Under the pieces are notes generated by a model that saw only the letters and a program-made list of their open reading frames with translations, searched no databases and had not been told where the DNA came from. A stretch of 64,000 bases of DNA. Source: an uncultured Paracoccaceae bacterium. Its GTDB lineage: Bacteria; Pseudomonadota; Alphaproteobacteria; Rhodobacterales; Rhodobacteraceae. The stretch spans positions 372,001 to 436,000 of the forward strand of contig CANLVP010000002.1 in the NCBI GenBank assembly GCA_947494675.1, given 5' to 3'. A program made the translations under genes and the position numbers. Each line of letters starts with the position of its first letter. Position 1 is the first letter of the stretch. This document shows, piece after piece, positions 40,457 through 47,055 of the stretch.

Positions 40457-40624
40457 AAAGTATCGAAAAGCACGTTTTTTGCGACTTGCCGTCACTGACG
40501 CGCCCAGCCCAAGCATCCACCATAGGCGGGTGATTCATAGCTATGGTGGCATTTGCTGTCCGAACGGCATCAAAATGCGTCCGATACAAATCTGCGGAAT
40601 TGGGACTGGCACCAGACAATAAGG

Positions 40625-40660
40625 GGCATCGTTCGGTTAAAGGAGGCACCGTACGGTTAA
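40625..40660. repeat. Two 16-bp direct repeats with 20-bp period
   Basis: GGCATCGTTCGGTTAA (40625-40640) and GGCACCGTACGGTTAA (40645-40660) agree at 14 of 16 positions. The 20-base period puts both on the same helix face, as in AraC-family operator half-sites. They lie about 170 bases upstream of the candidate smoE promoter. Confidence 0.5.
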
Positions 40661-40743
40661 CGCGCCTTAAGACTCGCGTGCATACGGATTGTGCATAGGT
40701 TCTGCATCATCCGGGTATGGTTTCTGCATCCTCGTTTCACGCA

Positions 40744-40770
40744 AAAGGGCGGGGTCATGCCCCGCCCTTT
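40744..40770 (-). terminator. Rho-independent terminator of the PotD-like gene
   Basis: Arms 40744-40754 (AAAGGGCGGGG) and 40760-40770 (CCCCGCCCTTT) are perfectly complementary over 11 bases with a five-base loop, followed on the minus strand by TTTTGC. It lies 20 bases past the stop of the binding-protein gene. Confidence 0.85.
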
Positions 40771-40790
40771 GTCTCGTATATAGTCGGTGA

Positions 40791-41834
40791 TCAGAAACCG
40801 GATTTGATCAGCTCAAATGTCTCGGCCTGACGCTCGCGCATTTCGTTGCTCATGGGCATCTGCGCCAAAAGCGGGACGTCCAGCGGCTCAAGCCCGGCAA
40901 TCGCCAGATCCTCTGGGCCGACCTGTGCATTCAGCGCCACCGCATTAGAAGAGCCGTAGCCCGCATCAAGCAATGGCAACACAGACGACGGGGCCAACAT
41001 GGCATTGATATAGTCATAGGCCTTGTCTTCAACGCCCTGACCATCCGCCAGGTTCACATAGCCACACAGCCACAGCGAAGACCCTTCGGCAGCAGCACGT
41101 TGGAACGCGATTGGGCGGCCTTCGTCCAGCATCGTGGGATAGGTTTCATTCCACGCCCAGCTGACCAAAACCTCGCCCGAGGACAAAAGCTGCGCCAGTT
41201 CCGCAGGATCAACCCAATAGGTCCGCAGGTTCGGATGCACCGCCCGCAGCCAATCGCTTGCCGCCTCAAACTGTTCGTCTGTTGCGTTGCTCCAATCGTC
41301 CACGCCGGTTGCCAGATAGGCCAACGCATAGGCGTCATCGACGTTGTCAGGCAGCGTCAGACGGCCAGCATATTTGGGGTCTTGAAAGACATTCAGGCTG
41401 GCCACGTCCTCGGCTGGAACCTCTTCAGGATTATAAGCAATCGCAGTTGAACCAAAGTCGGTGGGGATCCAGTAAACCGGACCATCGCTGCCCACATCGG
41501 TGCCTTTGAGGTTTGCATCAACATCCGCGTAAGCCGGGATTTTGCTGACATCCCATTCGTCCAGGATGCCGCTTTCGGCCCACTTGGTCACAGACCCCGC
41601 ACAGATATGCGCGACATCCGCCTGAAAGCCGGACCGGATTTTCTGGAACGCTTCGTCTTCGTCACCAAAGAACGAAAAGGACGGGCTATCGCCATGTTTC
41701 TTGACATAGTCGGCGTGGTAAGCCGCGTCTTCAAAGCCGGGGTAGTCGAACACCACCAGATCAGTGTCTTGGGCCGTAACGGCGGTGGCGAGTGCGGTCA
41801 GGCTGACGGCACCAATGAGGGTCTTGAGGTTCAT
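40791..41834 (-). CDS. Orphan PotD-like extracellular solute-binding protein
   Basis: A 347-residue periplasmic binding protein of the spermidine/putrescine (PotD) type. The start at 41834 follows GGGAGATG and gives a signal peptide MNLKTLIGAVSLTALATAVT ending in TAQ. Family segments are VAHICAGSVTKWAESGILDE, YWIPTDFGSTAIAYNPEEV and VSWAWNETYPTMLDEG. No permease or ATPase is adjacent. It lies 73 bases downstream of the GntR gene on the same strand. The ligand is unknown; polyamine is only the family default. Confidence 0.85.
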   Translation of the reverse strand: MNLKTLIGAVSLTALATAVTAQDTDLVVFDYPGFEDAAYHADYVKKHGDSPSFSFFGDEDEAFQKIRSGFQADVAHICAGSVTKWAESGILDEWDVSKIPAYADVDANLKGTDVGSDGPVYWIPTDFGSTAIAYNPEEVPAEDVASLNVFQDPKYAGRLTLPDNVDDAYALAYLATGVDDWSNATDEQFEAASDWLRAVHPNLRTYWVDPAELAQLLSSGEVLVSWAWNETYPTMLDEGRPIAFQRAAAEGSSLWLCGYVNLADGQGVEDKAYDYINAMLAPSSVLPLLDAGYGSSNAVALNAQVGPEDLAIAGLEPLDVPLLAQMPMSNEMRERQAETFELIKSGF

Positions 41835-41907
41835 GTCACATCTCCCGTTTGACAAGTTGCGCGGATGCTATTGCCGGTGAAAGGCCCCCGCAAGCGGATT
41901 TCGCAGG

Positions 41908-42636
41908 CTAACCCTTTTGGCGGGCGGCAAAAACGCTCTGCGCGAGGTCATTGGTGTAACTTGCCAATGCGACAAGCTTTTCGTCAGTTTTTTCCGCATC
42001 TCGCGCCTCAAGCGCATCGGCGATGTCGCTATGTAACGCCACGATGGTTTCACGGGATCGCGCGGTGAAGGTAATCATGTTCATCAAGGGCTCAATCGCC
42101 TCAACCGCGCCGGCGAGTTGATAGGACAAAACCGGGTTATCGGCGGCGTCTACAAGGGCACGGTGAAAAGCGACGTCACTGGCGCAAAACGCCTCATCCG
42201 TGAGGCCAGGTTGCGCCTGACGATGTGCTTCGGCCCGCATGGTGGCAAGGTGATCCGCGGTCCTCCGTTGTGCCGAGAGCGGCGCGCAGGCCCGTTCCAG
42301 TGCATAGCGCGCCTCGCAGGCGGTGGCGAAGCTGACGGCGTTCATCGAAAGCAATAGCGTCGATGTGGTGATCTGCTGGCCGTAAGCCTCTTGATAGGTC
42401 AGCTTGTTGACAAAGGCCCCACCTGTGGCCCCGCGCTGGGTTCGGATCAGGCTTTGCGCGCCAAGACGTTTGAGCGCCTCGCGTACGGTCGAGCGGCTGA
42501 CGTCGAATTGTTCCGAAAGCTCTGTCTCTGACGGCAGGCGTTCATCCACACGCAACGTTCCCGACACAATTGCGTCGCGGATGGACTTTGCGATCTGTGC
42601 GGACAGGTCAGCAGGGCTATCAGGGTCAATTTTCAT
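41908..42636 (-). CDS. GntR/FadR-family (FCD) transcriptional regulator
   Basis: A 242-residue regulator: winged HTH at about 10-75 (LPSETELSEQFDVSRSTVREALKRLG) and an all-helical FCD ligand domain at about 90-230 with the spaced His residues expected of metal-dependent FCD members. A perfect palindrome lies two bases before its start codon, so it is probably autoregulated and could also control the divergent DUF2182-DUF1326-DinB-dmdA operon and the downstream PotD-like gene. Confidence 0.9.
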   Translation of the reverse strand: MKIDPDSPADLSAQIAKSIRDAIVSGTLRVDERLPSETELSEQFDVSRSTVREALKRLGAQSLIRTQRGATGGAFVNKLTYQEAYGQQITTSTLLLSMNAVSFATACEARYALERACAPLSAQRRTADHLATMRAEAHRQAQPGLTDEAFCASDVAFHRALVDAADNPVLSYQLAGAVEAIEPLMNMITFTARSRETIVALHSDIADALEARDAEKTDEKLVALASYTNDLAQSVFAARQKG

Positions 42637-42637
42637 T

Positions 42638-42661
42638 TGTCAGACATTTAAAAGTCTGACA
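42638..42661. promoter_or_regulatory. Perfect palindromic operator, probable GntR site
   Basis: TGTCAGAC (42638-42645) and GTCTGACA (42654-42661) are exact inverted repeats around an eight-base A/T spacer. It sits between the start codons of the GntR gene (42636) and DUF2182 (42704), able to affect both. Confidence 0.7.
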
Positions 42662-42703
42662 TTTGATTTGGCAAGCACTGAGTCGCTTTGGGAGGAGCTG
42701 TCG

Positions 42704-43480
42704 ATGCCCCACATGATCCGGTCCACGCTCTGGCTCGCCTTTTTTGGCGTGATCCTGCTGGCGTGGTGGATGATGTATGTGATGGCTATCGATATGGACC
42801 TTGATCTGCTGGGGCGTCCCGGGGCGATGGGGCAGGCGATGGCCGCGATGGACCCGCGGATGCCGATGGATATGCCGATGGCGCGGTTTGGTCCCGTCTT
42901 TATGATGTGGGCAATCATGATGGCGGCGATGATGCTGCCGACCATGGTGCCGACGCTGACGACCTACGAAGGCCTCATGATGAGCGCTGACGGGACCCGC
43001 GCCGGTTGGTTGGGTGTGTTGCTGGGATATTTCGTCATCTGGATCGCCGCTGCTGGTGTAATTGCTGCGGCTCAGATTGCCCTTTTGTTTGGTGGCATTG
43101 TCGACATGCTGGGCCGCGCCCAGTCGGTCTGGTTGCAAGCGGGCCTGTTGGTCGCCGTTGGCGCGTTCCAATTTTCCCGCACCAAAGAGGTTTGCCACGG
43201 CGTTTGCCACGCGCCGATCAGCTATTTTCTGGGCCATTGGCGCACCGGCTTTGTCGGTGGTGCGCGGATGGGGCTTGGGCTTGGCGTCTATTGCTTCTTT
43301 TGCTGCTGGGGATTTATGGCGCTTGGCTTTGTTGGCGGGGTAATGAACTTGGCCTGGATGGGTCTGGCGACGCTCTTTATGGTTCTCGAAAAACTGCCCC
43401 AGATCGGGCACCGCGTGACACGCCCCATGGGGTATCTGTTGATTGCATCTGGCGTGGCGCTGGCCGCTACGTCACTTTAG
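42704..43480 (+). CDS. DUF2182 membrane protein, Met-rich
   Basis: A 258-residue integral membrane protein with about six or seven helices. Residues 42-80 are exceptionally Met-rich (AMAAMDPRMPMDMPMARF, then MMWAIMMAAMMLPTM). A Cys cluster occurs late (GVYCFFCCWGFMALG). Both are possible metal ligands. DUF2182 has no established function. The ATG at 42704 follows GGAGGAG. It heads an operon with DUF1326 13 bases downstream, a pairing I know from other proteobacteria. Confidence 0.85.
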   Translation: MPHMIRSTLWLAFFGVILLAWWMMYVMAIDMDLDLLGRPGAMGQAMAAMDPRMPMDMPMARFGPVFMMWAIMMAAMMLPTMVPTLTTYEGLMMSADGTRAGWLGVLLGYFVIWIAAAGVIAAAQIALLFGGIVDMLGRAQSVWLQAGLLVAVGAFQFSRTKEVCHGVCHAPISYFLGHWRTGFVGGARMGLGLGVYCFFCCWGFMALGFVGGVMNLAWMGLATLFMVLEKLPQIGHRVTRPMGYLLIASGVALAATSL

Positions 43481-43493
43481 GAAAGGCTGATAA

Positions 43494-44201
43494 ATGGCTG
43501 ATAAGAAAAGAGCTCCTGCCGACCGTATCGCGATTTCGCAGCGGATCGATCAACGGATGGACAACCCCAAGCGCCGCAAGATGCAGCCCACCGAATGGGC
43601 CATCAAGGGTGAGCTTTTCCTCAATTGTTCCTGCACCACATTCTGCCCATGTGTGGTGTCCCTGGGCGCGCATCCGCCAACCGAAGGCCACTGCCATGCG
43701 TGGATGGCCATTGCGATTGATGAGGGGCATTTTGAGGGCGAAGACCTTGCCGGGCTGAACATCGGCCTGCTGGTCGACATTCCGGGTCGCATGGCGGAAG
43801 GCAACTGGAAGGTCGCGGCCTATGTGGATGAACGGTCCAGCCAAAAGGCCTATAACGGTATCCTCAAGATCTTCTCAGGCCAAGCAGGCGGCACCACGGG
43901 GCTGTTCACCATGCTGGTGTCCGAGATCATTGGCGCAGAGCGTGAAAAGGTCGAAATCGTGCGCGATGGCACCAAGCGTGGCATCTATATTGGTCGCAAA
44001 ATCCAGGGCGAGATTGAGATGATGACCGGCAAGGATAAGGATCATCCGGTCATGGTCAGCAATTCCAAATACTGGATGGGACCGGACATCATCGCCGCGC
44101 AAGGCGTGAAATCGAAAGTGCGCGACTACGGTCGTGTCTGGGACTTTGGCGGCAAATCCGCCGAAATCTGCCCAATTGATTGGAAAGGCCCCAAACCATG
44201 A
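43494..44201 (+). CDS. DUF1326 family protein
   Basis: A 235-residue soluble protein of unknown function. A conserved Cys cluster, LNCSCTTFCPC (Cys45, 47, 51, 53), followed by HCHAW, gives it the look of a metal-binding site. It lies between the Met-rich DUF2182 protein and a DinB-family protein; its stop overlaps the DinB start. A role in metal or cofactor handling is an inference only. Confidence 0.85.
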   Translation: MADKKRAPADRIAISQRIDQRMDNPKRRKMQPTEWAIKGELFLNCSCTTFCPCVVSLGAHPPTEGHCHAWMAIAIDEGHFEGEDLAGLNIGLLVDIPGRMAEGNWKVAAYVDERSSQKAYNGILKIFSGQAGGTTGLFTMLVSEIIGAEREKVEIVRDGTKRGIYIGRKIQGEIEMMTGKDKDHPVMVSNSKYWMGPDIIAAQGVKSKVRDYGRVWDFGGKSAEICPIDWKGPKP

Positions 44202-44701
44202 TCACGCCGGAGTATTGCCGTGTCATGGCACGCTATAATGCGTGGCAAAACAATGCGATATGGCAACTTGTTGATACGATGGAGCCTGAAGCGCTTGACC
44301 TTGATCGTGGTGCTTTCTTTGGGTCGATCCGGGCGACGTTGAACCACATTCTTTGGGGCGATCAACTGTGGATGAGCCGATTTGACGACGGCGACGGGCC
44401 TGCTTGCGAACCAAGGGATCATGTGAACCTAACTGCGAATATCAGCGATTGGTGGGCAAGTCGTTTTCGCACAGATGGCCGAATCAAGATGTGGGCCGCA
44501 GAGGTTTCAGCGCTGGATTTGGTGGGTGAGCTATCGTGGTATTCCGTGACCGAAGGCCGCGAAATTCACAAGCCGGTTGCGCAATGTGTGGCGGGTTTCT
44601 TCAACCACCAGACACATCATCGGGGGCAGGTGCACGCCATGCTGACAGCAGCGGGGATGAAGCCTGAAGACACTGATCTTGTTTTGATGCCGGTGGACTA
44701 G
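44198..44701 (+). CDS. DinB-family protein
   Basis: A 167-residue four-helix-bundle protein of the DinB/YfiT superfamily. The three metal-ligand histidines are likely His51-type in TLNHILWGDQLWMSR and the two in FNHQTHHRGQVHAML near residue 145. Members act as metal-dependent thiol transferases or remain uncharacterised; the name DinB does not imply DNA damage induction here. The ATG at 44198 overlaps the DUF1326 stop, and dmdA starts immediately after its stop. Confidence 0.88.
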   Translation: MITPEYCRVMARYNAWQNNAIWQLVDTMEPEALDLDRGAFFGSIRATLNHILWGDQLWMSRFDDGDGPACEPRDHVNLTANISDWWASRFRTDGRIKMWAAEVSALDLVGELSWYSVTEGREIHKPVAQCVAGFFNHQTHHRGQVHAMLTAAGMKPEDTDLVLMPVD

Positions 44702-45805
44702 ATGATGGCGCAGCTTTCAACCTCTCGGCGCGTGCGCCCAACCCCCTTTACCCCCGGCGTCGAGGCTGCGGGGGTCAAGGGCTATACCGTCTATAACCGG
44801 ATGCGGCTGCCAACGGTCTTTCGGACAGTTGTTGAAGATTATCACCACCTCAAAAACGCGGTGCAGGTTTGGGACGTCTCAGTTGAGCGTCAGATTGAGT
44901 TGCGTGGGCCGGATGCGGCGAAGCTGATGCAGATGCTGACGCCACGCGACTTGCGCGGGATGCTGCCCGGACAATGCTATTATGTGCCAATTGTTGATGA
45001 AACGGGTGGCATGCTGAACGACCCGGTTGCGTTGAAGTTGGCGGAGGATCGTTGGTGGATATCGATTGCAGACAGCGATTTGTTATTGTGGGTCAAAGGC
45101 TTGGCGTATGGTTTTCGTCTGGATGTGCTCGTTGATGAACCCGATGTCTCACCACTCGCGGTGCAGGGGCCACTCGCGGACGATCTGATGGCGCGTGTCT
45201 TTGGCGAGGCCGTGCGCAGCATCAAGTTCTTCCGCTTTGGGTGGTTCGACTTTCAGGGCACGTCGATGGCCGTGGCGCGGTCAGGCTATTCCAAGCAGGG
45301 TGGGTTCGAGATTTATTGCGATGGCAGCCACAACGGCATGCCGCTTTGGAACGCGCTCTTTGAAGCGGGCAAGGATCTGGATGTCCATGCAGGCTGCCCC
45401 AATCTGATCGAACGGATCGAGGGTGGTTTGCTGTCTTATGGCAATGATATGACACGTCACAATACCCCCCATGAGGCCGGGTTGGGGCGGTTCTGTTCCA
45501 CCCAGACCGCAATTGGCTGCGTCGGACGTGATGCCTTGTTGCGGGTCGCAAAGGAAGGGCCGACCCAGCAGGTGCGAGCGATCAGCATCGATGGCGACAT
45601 TCCGGCCCTTGATGAGGTTTGGCCGCTGATGGCCGGTGAGAAACGCGTGGGGCAGGTGACCTCTGCCGCGGCCTCGCCCGATTTCAAGACCGGTGTGGCG
45701 ATTGGCATGGTGCGGATGACCCACTGGGATGAGGGCACGACCTTGCGGGTTGAGACCGAAGATGGGCCGCGTGATGCGGTCGTGCATGAGAACTTTTGGA
45801 TTTAG
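44702..45805 (+). CDS. dmdA: DMSP demethylase DmdA
   Basis: A 367-residue GcvT-fold protein that transfers a methyl group from dimethylsulfoniopropionate to tetrahydrofolate, giving methylmercaptopropionate: the first step of DMSP demethylation. The N-terminus SRRVRPTPFTPGVEAAGVKG, then YTVYNRMRLPTVF, and the later VSPLAVQGPLADDLMARVFG and CPNLIERIEGGLLSYGNDM match Roseobacter DmdA as I know it better than general aminomethyltransferases. acuI follows, as in other Roseobacters. It begins at the base after the DinB stop, so it depends on the DUF2182-led transcript or an internal promoter. A GcvT paralogue acting on another substrate is the alternative. Confidence 0.85.
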   Translation: MMAQLSTSRRVRPTPFTPGVEAAGVKGYTVYNRMRLPTVFRTVVEDYHHLKNAVQVWDVSVERQIELRGPDAAKLMQMLTPRDLRGMLPGQCYYVPIVDETGGMLNDPVALKLAEDRWWISIADSDLLLWVKGLAYGFRLDVLVDEPDVSPLAVQGPLADDLMARVFGEAVRSIKFFRFGWFDFQGTSMAVARSGYSKQGGFEIYCDGSHNGMPLWNALFEAGKDLDVHAGCPNLIERIEGGLLSYGNDMTRHNTPHEAGLGRFCSTQTAIGCVGRDALLRVAKEGPTQQVRAISIDGDIPALDEVWPLMAGEKRVGQVTSAAASPDFKTGVAIGMVRMTHWDEGTTLRVETEDGPRDAVVHENFWI

Positions 45806-45815
45806 CGCAAGCTAG

Positions 45816-45856
45816 CCTGTCGGAGCCTCCGGCAGGGATATTTGGATCAAAGAAAG
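45816..45856 (+). repeat. Hairpin-containing intergenic element of Rhodobacterales type
   Basis: CCTGTCGG (45816-45823) pairs with CCGGCAGG (45829-45836) around AGCCT, followed by GATATTTGGATCAAAGAAAG. I recall near-identical 'GCCTCCGGC...GATATTT' tails between genes in many Rhodobacterales genomes. It lies between dmdA and acuI; a second short stem (GGGGC/GCCCC at 45860-45874) follows before the acuI ribosome site. Confidence 0.5.
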
Positions 45857-45890
45857 CCGGGGGCGTGTTGCCCCGTAGGAAGGAAATGAG

Positions 45891-46874
45891 ATGTTTAACG
45901 CATTGGTTGTGACCAAGGACGATGAGGGCAAGACGGCGGCTGCCGTGCAGCAGATTGATGTGGATCAACTGCCCGCAGGTGACGTGACCGTGGCCGTCGA
46001 TTATTCCACCGTGAACTACAAGGATGGCCTCTGCATTGGTCCCGGCGGCGGGCTTGTGCGGAACTATCCGCATGTGCCGGGCATCGACTTTGCGGGCACC
46101 GTCGAGGCATCGGATGACAGCCGTTACAAGCCCGGTGACAAGGTTGTTCTGACCGGGTGGCGCGTGGGTGAGGCGCATTGGGGCGGCTATGCGCAGAAAG
46201 CACGGGTAAAGGCCGATTGGCTCGTGCCGCTGCCAGATGGGATCACCGCGCGGCAGGCGATGGCCGTGGGCACGGCTGGATTTACGGCCATGCTCGCTGT
46301 GATGGCGCTTGAGGATCACGGCATCAAGGATGGGCCAGTATTGGTCACGGGTGCGGCCGGTGGCGTCGGATCGGTCGCGACGGCGATCCTTGCCAACCTT
46401 GGCCATGAGGTTGCTGCGGTTACGGGCCGCCCTGAAACAGCAGACTATTTGAGCGGGTTGGGTGCCACGCAGATTGTGGCACGCGAAGAGATCAACGAAA
46501 CCACCAAACGCCCGCTTGAGGCTGAAACTTGGGGTGGATGTGTGGACGCTGTTGGCGGCGACATGCTGGCCCGCGTGCTGGGGCAGATGAAATACGGGGC
46601 GAGCGTTTCTGCAGTAGGCTTGGCTGGCGGTGCGGGATTGCCCGCAACAGTGATCCCCTTTTTGCTGCGCGGTGTGAACCTGCTGGGCATCGACAGCGTC
46701 ATGCAGCCTTATGACAACCGTCTGCGGGCTTGGGACCGTATTGCCAAGGACCTGCCGATGGACAAGCTGGAGGCAATGGTCCAACCCGCTGTGCTTTCGG
46801 ATCTGCCGGGCCTGGGGCGCGATATCCTGAAAGGCCAGGTCAAAGGCCGCGTCGTCGTTGACGTGAACGGCTAA
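45891..46874 (+). CDS. acuI: Acryloyl-CoA reductase (NADPH), AcuI
   Basis: A 327-residue zinc-free medium-chain reductase of the YhdH/AcuI group that reduces acryloyl-CoA to propionyl-CoA and so removes a toxic intermediate of DMSP and acrylate use. Segments include VAVDYSTVNYKDGLCI, VPGIDFAGTVE, GWRVGEAHWGGYAQKARV, nucleotide motif TGAAGGVGSVATAIL and LLGIDSVMQPYDNRLRAWDR. AAGGAAATGAG precedes the ATG. It is 85 bases after dmdA and followed by a strong terminator. Confidence 0.92.
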   Translation: MFNALVVTKDDEGKTAAAVQQIDVDQLPAGDVTVAVDYSTVNYKDGLCIGPGGGLVRNYPHVPGIDFAGTVEASDDSRYKPGDKVVLTGWRVGEAHWGGYAQKARVKADWLVPLPDGITARQAMAVGTAGFTAMLAVMALEDHGIKDGPVLVTGAAGGVGSVATAILANLGHEVAAVTGRPETADYLSGLGATQIVAREEINETTKRPLEAETWGGCVDAVGGDMLARVLGQMKYGASVSAVGLAGGAGLPATVIPFLLRGVNLLGIDSVMQPYDNRLRAWDRIAKDLPMDKLEAMVQPAVLSDLPGLGRDILKGQVKGRVVVDVNG

Positions 46875-46895
46875 GCCGCGTTAACGTTTTCCAAC

Positions 46896-46935
46896 GGATC
46901 GCGCCTGTCATTTGACGGGGCGCGATCCCTTTTCC
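46896..46935 (+). terminator. Rho-independent terminator after acuI
   Basis: GGATCGCGCC (46896-46905) and GGCGCGATCC (46919-46928) are perfectly complementary over ten bases, followed by CTTTTCCTT. It ends the dmdA-acuI transcript 20 bases after the acuI stop. Confidence 0.88.
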
Positions 46936-47055
46936 TTAAGGCATTGAATTTGCTTGTATTTGTTGCCTATTTTTGGCGCAGATATTGATTTCTTGCTTTG
47001 TGAAAAGGCAGTGACCGCTTAGCATCTTTGTCACATAGCTGAGAGGGAGCTTAAT

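Larger units (their letters stand above)
40336..40743. other. Upstream regulatory region of the polyol operon
   Basis: No gene is supported here. The region carries the candidate smoE promoter (40429-40456), a pair of 16-base direct repeats (40625-40660), and on its far side the terminator of the PotD-like gene. Confidence 0.6.

Noticed and set aside
45684-46784. 366-codon open frame on the minus strand opposite acuI
   Set aside because: It covers the acuI gene and has no recognisable domain.
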